From Thermomonas sp. (GTDB lineage: Bacteria; Pseudomonadota; Gammaproteobacteria; Xanthomonadales; Xanthomonadaceae): a stretch of 64,000 nucleotides of DNA. The stretch lies in the NCBI GenBank assembly GCA_016720345.1, contig JADKKV010000005.1, positions 1 through 64,000 of the forward strand, given 5' to 3'. The notes beneath the pieces are model-generated. The model was not told the DNA's origin, did not search any database, and saw only the letters and a program-made list of their open reading frames with translations. Positions 48,916 to 56,298 of the stretch are shown one piece after another. Both the position numbers and the translations under genes were made by a program. Positions within the stretch are counted from its first letter, which is position 1. Each line of letters starts with the position of its first letter.

Positions 48916-50070
48916 ATGACCGCGCTGCCGCCGCCCGCCTCGACGCCCACCGCCCGCATCGTCGCGGCGCGGCGCACGCCGATCGGGCGCAGCCATGCCG
49001 ACAGCGGTGCCCTGCGCGACATGCGCGCCGACGAACTGCTGGCGCGGCTGATCGCGGAAGTGACGCGCACGCTGCCCGATGCCGGCGCACTCGACGACGT
49101 ACTGGTCGGCTGCGTCGGCCAACACCTGGAGCAGGGCAAGAACATCGCGCGCCTGGCCAGCCTGCTCGCCGGGCTGCCGGCCAGCGTGCCCGGGGTCACC
49201 TTCAACCGCCTGTGCGCCTCCAGCCTGGAAGCCTTCAACACCGCGTCCATGCGCATCGCTGGTGGCCAGGACCAGCTGCTGCTGGCCGGCGGCATCGAAC
49301 ACATGCAGCACGTGCCGATGGCGGCGGCGGTCGACTACCACCCCGACCTGCTGGCGCGGCCGCCATTCCCGTTCAACAACATGGGCCTGGCCGCCGAATG
49401 GCTGGCCGTGCGCGATGGCATCGGCCGTGCCACCCAGGACGCCTGGGCCCTGGAAAGCCACCGCCGCGCCTGCCACGCACGCGCGCACGGCCGCTTCCGG
49501 CGCGAGATGCTGGCAATCGACGGCATCGCCGACGACCAGTGCCCGCGCGCGGATGCCAGCCGCGACGCGCTGGCCGCGCTCAGGCCGGCCTTCCGCGAAG
49601 ACGGCAGCGTCACCGCCGGCAATGCCTCGCCGCTGTCCGACGGCGCCAGCCTGGTCCTGCTCGCCTCGGCGCAGGCCTGCGTGCGCGACGGCCTGCGCGC
49701 GCGCGCGGAGGTGCTGGGCAGCGTGGTGGTCGGGCTGGCGCCGGAGGCGATGGGCGACGGCCCGGTGCTGGCGATCCGCAAGCTGTTGGCGCGCTTCGGG
49801 CTGGCCACGGGCGACATCGACCGCTACGAGATCAACGAGGCCTTCGCGGCGCAGGTGGTCTCCAACGTGCGCGCGCTCGCGCTGGTGGCCGAACGCGTCA
49901 ATCCGGATGGCGGCGCGATCGCGCTTGGCCATCCGCTGGGGGCCACCGGCACCCGCCTGGTCACCACCCTGCTGCACGGCCTCGAAGCCGACGATGGCGA
50001 GCTCGGCATCGCCGCGTTGTGCGTTGGCCACGGCCAGGGCGTGGCCACCCTGATCCGGAGACTGCACTGA
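48916..50070 (+). CDS. Thiolase, second copy
   Basis: The 384-residue thiolase has its cysteine in FNRLCASSLEA, the histidine in GGAIALGHPLGATG, and the second cysteine in ALCVGHGQGVATL. The last motif departs from the usual CxGGGxG and resembles the oxoadipyl-CoA thiolase type (CxGxGQG). That fits a dicarboxylic oxoacyl-CoA such as 3-oxopimelyl-CoA. This is an inference from one motif. Confidence 0.9.
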   Translation: MTALPPPASTPTARIVAARRTPIGRSHADSGALRDMRADELLARLIAEVTRTLPDAGALDDVLVGCVGQHLEQGKNIARLASLLAGLPASVPGVTFNRLCASSLEAFNTASMRIAGGQDQLLLAGGIEHMQHVPMAAAVDYHPDLLARPPFPFNNMGLAAEWLAVRDGIGRATQDAWALESHRRACHARAHGRFRREMLAIDGIADDQCPRADASRDALAALRPAFREDGSVTAGNASPLSDGASLVLLASAQACVRDGLRARAEVLGSVVVGLAPEAMGDGPVLAIRKLLARFGLATGDIDRYEINEAFAAQVVSNVRALALVAERVNPDGGAIALGHPLGATGTRLVTTLLHGLEADDGELGIAALCVGHGQGVATLIRRLH

Positions 50071-50573
50071 TGGATGCCGCTGCGCCGACCAGCCCCACCG
50101 CCACCGAAACCCTGGCGCTGCAGGTCAACGGCCAGCGCCACGTGCGCGCGGTGCCCCCCGGCACCAGCGTGCTCGACTTCCTGCGCGAACAGCTCGGCCT
50201 GACCGGCAGCAAGCGTGGCTGCGACCTTGGCGAATGCGGCTGTTGCGCGGTGCTGGTCGACGGCCGGCCGATGCTGTCCTGCCTGCTGCCGGCGGCGGAC
50301 ATGGTGGAGGCCGAAATCACCACCATCGAGGGCATCGGCTGCGGCAACGCCCTGCATCCGCTGCAGCAGGCGATGATCGACCACGGCGCGATCCAGTGCG
50401 GCTACTGCACGCCGGCAATGGTGCTGAACGGGGTCGCCCTGTTCGCCGCCGATCCGCACCCGGACGAACGCGCGCTGCAGACCGCGATCGCCGCCACCAC
50501 CTGCCGCTGCACCGGCTACAACGCCATCCGCAACGCCTTCCGCGCGGTCGCCGCCGGCGGGGAGGCAGGATGA
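50070..50573 (+). CDS. hcrC: 4-hydroxybenzoyl-CoA reductase, small [2Fe-2S] subunit
   Basis: The 167-residue protein carries the plant-type cluster ligands Cys51, Cys56, Cys59 and Cys71 (RGCDLGECGCCAVL), and the second cluster ligands Cys110, Cys113, Cys145 and Cys147 (CGYCTPAM, CRCTGY). This is the standard small subunit of xanthine-oxidase-family enzymes. It begins with a TGATG overlap and is directly followed by the large and FAD subunits. The assignment to HCR rather than another hydroxylase comes from the FAD subunit and the operon. Confidence 0.92.
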   Translation: MDAAAPTSPTATETLALQVNGQRHVRAVPPGTSVLDFLREQLGLTGSKRGCDLGECGCCAVLVDGRPMLSCLLPAADMVEAEITTIEGIGCGNALHPLQQAMIDHGAIQCGYCTPAMVLNGVALFAADPHPDERALQTAIAATTCRCTGYNAIRNAFRAVAAGGEAG

Positions 50574-52957
50574 AGCCGTACCGCATCGTCGGCCAGCCGC
50601 AGGCGCAACTCGACGCCCGCGACAAGGTCACCGGCCGCGCCCGCTACACCGACGACCTGCGCGTGCCCAACCCGCTGCACGCCGCGATCCTGCGTTCGCC
50701 GCATGCCAGTGCGCGCATCCTGCGCATCGACACCCGGCGCGCACTGGCCCTGCCCGGCGTGCGCGCGGTGCTCACCGGCGCCGACTTCGAGCGCACGTTC
50801 GGGGTACTGCCGATCAGCAAGGACGAACCGGCGCTGGCGCGCGAGCGGGTGCGCTACGTCGGCGAACCGGTGGCCGCGGTCGCGGCCGAGACTGCGGAGA
50901 TCGCGGCGCAGGCACTGGCGCTGGTCGCGGTCGAGTACGCGCCGACGCCGCCGGTGCTCGACGCCCGCCACGCACTCAAGCCCACCGACGACCCGCTGCA
51001 CCCGGAGCTGAAGCGCGCGGACAACCTGCACAAGCAGGTCGAGCAGCGCTTCGGCGATCCGGAGGCGGCGTTCGCGGCGGCGCCGATCGTGATCGAGAAG
51101 CGCTTCCGCTACGCGGCGGTCACCCACGCCTTCACCGAACCGCATGCGGTGCAGGTCGAGATCGACGGCCGCGGCAACCTCACCGTCTACAGCGCCACCC
51201 AGGTGCCGCATTACGTGCACCTGGCGCTGGCCGAGGTGCTGGGCATCGACGAGCACCGCGTGCGCGTGGTCAAGCCGCATCTTGGCGGCGGCTTCGGCGG
51301 CAAGAGCGATCCGTTCCCGCACGAGATGATCGCCGCCAAGCTGGCGCTGGTCAGCGGCCGCAACGTGCGCCTGCGCTTCTCGCGCGAGGACGTGTTCTTC
51401 AGCCACCACGGCCGCCACCCGACCCAGCTGACGATGAAGCTCGGCTTCGACCCGGCCCGCGGCATCACCGCGCTGACCGGCGACATCCTGATCGATGGCG
51501 GCGCCTACGGCAGCTTCGGGGTGGTCACCACCTATTACAACGGGGTGCTGCTGCAGGGCCCGTACCCGGTGCCGAACTTCGGCTTCCGCTGCCGCCGCCT
51601 GTACACCAACACGCCGATGTGCGGCGCCATGCGCGGCCACGGCGGGGTCAACCCGCGCTTCGCCGCCGAGGTGCTGATGGACATGGCCCTGCACCAGGCC
51701 GGGCTCGATCCCTGCCAGGGCCGCATCGACCTGCTGCATCGCGCGAACACGCTGACCGTCAACGAATTCCGGATCACCTCGGCTGGCCTCAAGCGCGGCC
51801 TCGAGGAAGCGATGCACCGCTCCGGCTGGCGCGAGAAACACGGCAAGCTGCCGTTCGGAAAAGGCATCGGCGTTGCCTGCGGCTTCTTCATCAGCGGCAG
51901 CGCCCTGCCGATCCACTGGAACGAGCGCCCCGGCAGCACGGTGCGGATGACGCTGGAGTTCGACGGCGCGATCACCGTGTATTCGGGCGCCTCCGACATC
52001 GGCCAGGGCAGCGACACCGTGCTGGCGATGATGGCGGCGGAAGTGCTGGGCGTGGACCTGGACCAGGTCAAGGTGGTCGCCGCCGACACCCGCCTGACCC
52101 CGGTCGACCTCGGCAGCTACAGCTCGCGGGTCACCTTCATGGCCGGCAATGCCGCGCGCAACGCGGCGATCCGCATGCGCCGCCTGCTGGTCGCCGGCGC
52201 CTGCCGCAAGCTCGGACTGGACGAACCCGTTTACCCGGCGCCGGAGCCGCCCGCGGACTTCTTCCGCCAGGGCCAGCGCGCACCCGATTTCGAGGCCGAC
52301 GACCTCGGCGCGAATCCGGATTACCGCGATGGCTTCGCGTTCGGCGGCGGCCGCATCCGCCACCTGGCCAGCGGCGCGGACGTCGCCTGGCTGGATGCGG
52401 TGCATGCGGCCATCGAAGGCCCCGGCATCCTGCAGACCGTCGGCAACTACCGTTCACCGAAACTGGGCGGCACGTTCAAGGGCGCCGGCGCCGGGCTGTC
52501 CCCGGCCTACAGCTTCACCGCGTTCATCGTCGAGGTCACGGTCGACCCGGAGACCGGCCACGTCCGCGTCGACAAGGCCACCTGCGCGCACGACTGCGGC
52601 TTCGCGCTGAACCCGTTGGCGGTGCGCGGGCAGATCGAGGGCTGCTTCCACATGGGCATGGGCCAGGCCTTGATGGAGGAAGTGCTGCACGAGGGCGGCG
52701 CGGTGCAGAACGCCGGCTTCCTCGAATACAAGATCCCGTCGCCGTTCGAGCAGCCGGAGATCGACATCGTGCTGTGCGACAGCGACGAGAACGAAGGCCC
52801 GTTCGGCGCCAAGGAAGCCGGCGAGGGTCCGCTTGCGCCGGTGATCCCGGCGATCGCCAATGCGATCTTCGACGCGGTCGGGGTGCGCCTGGCCGAAGTC
52901 CCGCTGCGGCCCGACCGGGTGCTGGCGGCGCTGCGCAAGCAGGCGGGCGTGGCATGA
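50570..52957 (+). CDS. hcrA: 4-hydroxybenzoyl-CoA reductase, molybdenum large subunit
   Basis: The 795-residue molybdopterin subunit has HLGGGFGGKSDPF, GAMRGHGGVNPRFAAE, ASDIGQGSDTVLAMMA, and the active-site glutamate segment FGAKEAGEGPLAP. It removes the 4-hydroxyl group of 4-hydroxybenzoyl-CoA to yield benzoyl-CoA, using low-potential ferredoxin electrons. The molybdenum cofactor is probably the cytosine dinucleotide, which fits mocA at the end of the cluster. It starts in an ATGA overlap with hcrC. Confidence 0.93.
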   Translation: MKPYRIVGQPQAQLDARDKVTGRARYTDDLRVPNPLHAAILRSPHASARILRIDTRRALALPGVRAVLTGADFERTFGVLPISKDEPALARERVRYVGEPVAAVAAETAEIAAQALALVAVEYAPTPPVLDARHALKPTDDPLHPELKRADNLHKQVEQRFGDPEAAFAAAPIVIEKRFRYAAVTHAFTEPHAVQVEIDGRGNLTVYSATQVPHYVHLALAEVLGIDEHRVRVVKPHLGGGFGGKSDPFPHEMIAAKLALVSGRNVRLRFSREDVFFSHHGRHPTQLTMKLGFDPARGITALTGDILIDGGAYGSFGVVTTYYNGVLLQGPYPVPNFGFRCRRLYTNTPMCGAMRGHGGVNPRFAAEVLMDMALHQAGLDPCQGRIDLLHRANTLTVNEFRITSAGLKRGLEEAMHRSGWREKHGKLPFGKGIGVACGFFISGSALPIHWNERPGSTVRMTLEFDGAITVYSGASDIGQGSDTVLAMMAAEVLGVDLDQVKVVAADTRLTPVDLGSYSSRVTFMAGNAARNAAIRMRRLLVAGACRKLGLDEPVYPAPEPPADFFRQGQRAPDFEADDLGANPDYRDGFAFGGGRIRHLASGADVAWLDAVHAAIEGPGILQTVGNYRSPKLGGTFKGAGAGLSPAYSFTAFIVEVTVDPETGHVRVDKATCAHDCGFALNPLAVRGQIEGCFHMGMGQALMEEVLHEGGAVQNAGFLEYKIPSPFEQPEIDIVLCDSDENEGPFGAKEAGEGPLAPVIPAIANAIFDAVGVRLAEVPLRPDRVLAALRKQAGVA

Positions 52958-53925
52958 CCCCCGCATTCGACCTGCAGCGCCCGCGCAGCCTGGACGCACT
53001 GCATGCACTGCTGGACGGGCTCGCGCGGCGCCAGCAGCGCTTTGCGATCAGCGCCGGCGGCACCGACCTGGTGCCGCAACTCAAGCTTGGCCTGGCCACG
53101 CCGGAGGTGCTGGTGTCGCTGGGTGCGATCCCGGCCCTGCGCGGGATCACGCGCGAGCCGGACGGCCGGGTGCGGATCGGCGCGATGACGCCGCTGGCCA
53201 CGATCATTGCCGACCCGCTGCTGCATGCGGTCGCGCCGGTGCTGGGCGAGGCCGCCGCGCGCGTGGCCTCGGCGCCGATCCGCGAGCGCGCCACCCTGGG
53301 CGGCAACGTGCTGGCCGACCACCGCTGCAACTTCTTCAACCAGAGCCCGCTCAACCGCGCCGCGCATGGCCCCTGCTTCAAGGCCGGCGGCGACGTCTGC
53401 CACATCGTCAAGTCGGCGGTGCGCGGCCAGCTGCCGCAATGCCAGGCACGCATCGTCTCCGACACCACGCCGGCACTGCTGGTGCTGGATGCCGAACTGC
53501 AGATGCACTCGCCGCGCGGCGAACGCCGCATCGCACTGGCGGACTTCCATCTTGGCGACGGCATCGAACGCCACCGGCTGGCCGCCGACGAGGTGCTGCT
53601 GGCGATCACGCTGCCTTCGCGGCCCGGGCGGGTCGCCGCGTACGAAAAACTGGCCGCGCGCGCCAACCTCGACTTCCCCTCGCTGGGCATCGCCCTCGCC
53701 CGCGACGGCGACCGTCTGCACGCGGCGATGACCGGCATCGGCGTGCGCCCGGCCAGCGCGCGCGCGGCGCTTGCGGACGGCGCGCTGGCGACGCTTGGCG
53801 AAAGCCTCGCCAGCGCCAATCCGGTGTACGACCAGGACGGATTCCCGCGCGATTACCGCAAGCGCATGATCGCGGCATACGTGCGCAAGGCCGCGCGCCG
53901 GATCGGAGGTGATGCATGGACGTGA
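52954..53925 (+). CDS. hcrB: 4-hydroxybenzoyl-CoA reductase, FAD and [4Fe-4S] subunit
   Basis: The 323-residue FAD-binding subunit (ISAGGTDLVPQLKLG, ASAPIRERATLGGNV) has an insertion with four cysteines: Cys125, Cys141, Cys149 and Cys163 (HRCNFFNQS, HGPCFKAGGDVCHIV, LPQCQA). This loop holds the extra [4Fe-4S] cluster unique to 4-hydroxybenzoyl-CoA reductase in the xanthine oxidase family. It lets electrons flow inward from ferredoxin. It starts with an ATGA overlap with hcrA. Confidence 0.95.
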   Translation: MTPAFDLQRPRSLDALHALLDGLARRQQRFAISAGGTDLVPQLKLGLATPEVLVSLGAIPALRGITREPDGRVRIGAMTPLATIIADPLLHAVAPVLGEAAARVASAPIRERATLGGNVLADHRCNFFNQSPLNRAAHGPCFKAGGDVCHIVKSAVRGQLPQCQARIVSDTTPALLVLDAELQMHSPRGERRIALADFHLGDGIERHRLAADEVLLAITLPSRPGRVAAYEKLAARANLDFPSLGIALARDGDRLHAAMTGIGVRPASARAALADGALATLGESLASANPVYDQDGFPRDYRKRMIAAYVRKAARRIGGDAWT

Positions 53926-55100
53926 AACAGGTGATGCGCGAGTACTTCCTGGACCTCGATGCCGCGGCGAAGGATCCGGCGCGCAAGGTCGCGTGGTGCA
54001 CCTCGGTCGGTCCCGCCGAAATCCTGCGTGCGATGGGCTTCGCGGTGTATTTCCCGGAGAACCACGGCGCCATGCTCGGCGCCACCCGCGTCGCCGGCGA
54101 CACCATCCCGGTCGCCAACGCGAACGGCTATTCGCCGGAGATCTGCTCCTACCTGACCGCCGACGTCGGCGCCTGCATGAAGGGCATCACCCCACTGACC
54201 CGCGCCTACGGGATCGAGGCGGTGCCGCGCCCCGACGTGCTGGTCTACTGCACCAACCAGTGCAAGGACGTGATGCACTGGTTCGCCTGGTACGCGCGGC
54301 AGTGGAACGTGCCATTGCTTGGCGTGCACACGCCGAACCACCTGCCCGAGGTCGAGCCCGAGCACATCGCCGATGTCGCCGCCCAGTACCGGCGGCTGAT
54401 CACGCAGCTTGAGGCGGTCACCGGCGAGCGCCTGGACCCGCAGGCGCTGCGGCAGGCGGTGGCGCGCTCGAAGCAGGCGACCGACCTGTGGGCCGAGGTA
54501 CTGGCCACCGCGATGGCGCGCCCGGCACCGCTGAGCTTCTTCGATGGCGCGGTCTACATGGGGCCGATCGTGGTCCTGCGCGGCACCCAGGTGGCCACCG
54601 ATTACTACCGCGCGCTGCTCGACGAGATGCGCGCGCGCGTCGCCGCGTCCCGGGCCGCGGTGCCCGGCGAACGCCTGCGGCTGTACTGGGAAGGGATGCC
54701 GGTGTGGGGCCGGCTGCGGCAGCTGTCCGACCTGCTGGCGCGCAACCGCACCTGCGTGGTCGCCTCGACGTATTGCAACTCCTGGATCTTCTCCGACTTC
54801 GACCCGGATGCACCGCTGGAGAGCATGGCGCGCGCCTACCTGTCGATCTTCATCAACCGCGACGACGCCTACAAGGAACGCTACATCGCGCGGCTGGCGG
54901 AGGAATTCGGCATCGACGGGGTGGTCTACCACGCCGCCCGCACCTGCCCCAACAACACCAACAGCCACTACAACCTGCCGCGGCGCCTGCAGGCCGCCGG
55001 GGTGCCGGGGATCGTGATGGACGGCGACCTCAACGACCTGCGCTGCTTCTCCGACGAGCAGAGCACCACCCTGCTCGAAGCCTTCATGGAGACCCTGTGA
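53916..55100 (+). CDS. Unassigned HgdB/BcrB-family reductase subunit
   Basis: The 394-residue protein belongs to the 2-hydroxyacyl-CoA dehydratase D-component/benzoyl-CoA reductase family but is not part of the bcrCBAD set. Possible cluster cysteines are Cys28 (WCTSVG), Cys77 and Cys87 (EICSYLTADVGACMKG), Cys112 and Cys116 (YCTNQC), Cys280, Cys287, Cys344 (ARTCPNNTN) and Cys377 (LRCFSD). Only one such subunit is present, so it may work as a homodimer, like the double-cubane-cluster proteins or E. coli YjiM. It overlaps hcrB by 10 bases and its own ATPase follows. The reaction is unknown. Confidence 0.85.
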   Translation: MDVKQVMREYFLDLDAAAKDPARKVAWCTSVGPAEILRAMGFAVYFPENHGAMLGATRVAGDTIPVANANGYSPEICSYLTADVGACMKGITPLTRAYGIEAVPRPDVLVYCTNQCKDVMHWFAWYARQWNVPLLGVHTPNHLPEVEPEHIADVAAQYRRLITQLEAVTGERLDPQALRQAVARSKQATDLWAEVLATAMARPAPLSFFDGAVYMGPIVVLRGTQVATDYYRALLDEMRARVAASRAAVPGERLRLYWEGMPVWGRLRQLSDLLARNRTCVVASTYCNSWIFSDFDPDAPLESMARAYLSIFINRDDAYKERYIARLAEEFGIDGVVYHAARTCPNNTNSHYNLPRRLQAAGVPGIVMDGDLNDLRCFSDEQSTTLLEAFMETL

Positions 55101-56008
55101 GCACCGCGCTTGCCAGCCATGCCGAAGCCGCGGCCGCGCCCGCGGATGCCAGTCCACGCGTCTACTGGGGCGTGGATTGCGGCAGCGCCGAGATCAAGGT
55201 GGCCGCGGTCGACGCCGATGGCCAGGTGCTGCTGACCCGCAAGCAGCGCACCCTGTTCCCGCTGGCCGAGCACGTCCACCGCGCGCTGGCCGGCGCCCCC
55301 GGCGCGGCGTCGCCGCTGCATGAGGACGACCGCGCGGCGTTGCCGGAAGGCGGCGTGCCGCGGCTGCGCGCGGGCCAGCGGGTGTACGCCACCGGCTACG
55401 GGCGCAACCACATCCCGTTCGTGCATGGCGCCTGCACCGAGATCAAGGCGCATTACCTGGGCGTGCAGCACCAGCTCGGCCTGGCCGAGGACTACACGAT
55501 CATCGACATCGGCGGCCAGGACGCCAAGGTGATCGGCGCCACCCCGAGCCGGGTCGGCCAGTTCGCGATCAACCGCAAGTGCGCGGCCGGCACCGGTGCC
55601 TACATCGAGGAACTGGCGCACCGCCTGGAGGTGCCGATGCAGTCGCTGCCGGCGCTGGCGGCCGCGCACGACCAGGAGCTCACCCTCAACAGCTACTGCA
55701 CGGTGTTCTCCGGGCAGGAAGTGATCAAGCTGCTGATGCACGGCGAGCGGGTCGAGAACCTGGTGCACGCGCTGTACCGCTCGGTGGTCAAGCGGGTGCT
55801 GGAGATGACCGCGATCGATACCCCCACGCTGGTGTTCTCCGGCGGGGTGATGGCCCACCACCAGAACCTGATGCCGCTGTTCGGCGAACGCTTCGAACGC
55901 GGCGTGCACACCATCCTTGCCCCGAATGCGCAGTTCTGCGGCGCGATCGGGGCCGCGATCCACGGCTACAACGAGGAGAAGAAAGATGGCTTTCCGCATC
56001 ACCAGTGA
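55097..56008 (+). CDS. BadF/HgdC-type activating ATPase for the orphan reductase
   Basis: The 303-residue ASKHA ATPase has WGVDCGSAEIKVAAVD, ATGYGRNHIPF, EIKAHYLG, IIDIGGQDAKVI, NRKCAAGTGAYIEE, and LNSYCTVFSGQEVI. The last two contain the cysteines that hold the inter-subunit [4Fe-4S] cluster. It is a single-gene, presumably homodimeric activator like HgdC or YjiL, with a low-complexity insertion at residues 45-85. It starts by GTGA overlap with the reductase subunit and should donate ATP-energised electrons to it. Confidence 0.88.
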   Translation: MSTALASHAEAAAAPADASPRVYWGVDCGSAEIKVAAVDADGQVLLTRKQRTLFPLAEHVHRALAGAPGAASPLHEDDRAALPEGGVPRLRAGQRVYATGYGRNHIPFVHGACTEIKAHYLGVQHQLGLAEDYTIIDIGGQDAKVIGATPSRVGQFAINRKCAAGTGAYIEELAHRLEVPMQSLPALAAAHDQELTLNSYCTVFSGQEVIKLLMHGERVENLVHALYRSVVKRVLEMTAIDTPTLVFSGGVMAHHQNLMPLFGERFERGVHTILAPNAQFCGAIGAAIHGYNEEKKDGFPHHQ

Positions 56009-56276
56009 GTGCAACCTGTGCGACGCCTGCGTGCCCGAATGCCCGAACGAGGCGATCACCGCCGGCAGCCGCATCTACGTGATCGACCCGATGAAGTGCA
56101 CCGAGTGCGTCGGCTTCTTCGACGAGGCGCAGTGCGCGGCGGTGTGCCCGCAGGAATGCTGCGAGCCGGATCCGGACCGCCCCGAGGACAACCAGGCGCT
56201 GCTGCAGCGCGCGCGGGCGCTGCACCCGGACGAGGAGTTCACGGACGACGCGCCCTCGCGCCACGCAACCAACTGA
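55986..56276 (+). CDS. fdx: Low-potential 2[4Fe-4S] ferredoxin
   Basis: The 96-residue ferredoxin has cluster I ligands Cys9, Cys12, Cys15 and Cys19 (CNLCDACVPECP). Cluster II has Cys38 and Cys41, then an 8-residue insertion before Cys50 and Cys54 (CTECVGFFDEAQCAAVCP). The insertion and C-terminal helix are typical of the Chromatium-type ferredoxin that feeds Thauera benzoyl-CoA reductase. ATG 55986, preceded by GAGGAGAA, overlaps the previous gene by 23 bases; an earlier ATG at 55917 lies out of the family pattern. Confidence 0.93.
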   Translation: MAFRITSECNLCDACVPECPNEAITAGSRIYVIDPMKCTECVGFFDEAQCAAVCPQECCEPDPDRPEDNQALLQRARALHPDEEFTDDAPSRHATN

Positions 56277-56298
56277 CCACCCGCGCCCGGAGCATCCG

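Noticed and set aside
50070-53925. Aerobic xanthine dehydrogenase or CO dehydrogenase.
   Set aside because: The FAD subunit has the extra four-cysteine insertion and the genes sit inside a benzoyl-CoA operon.
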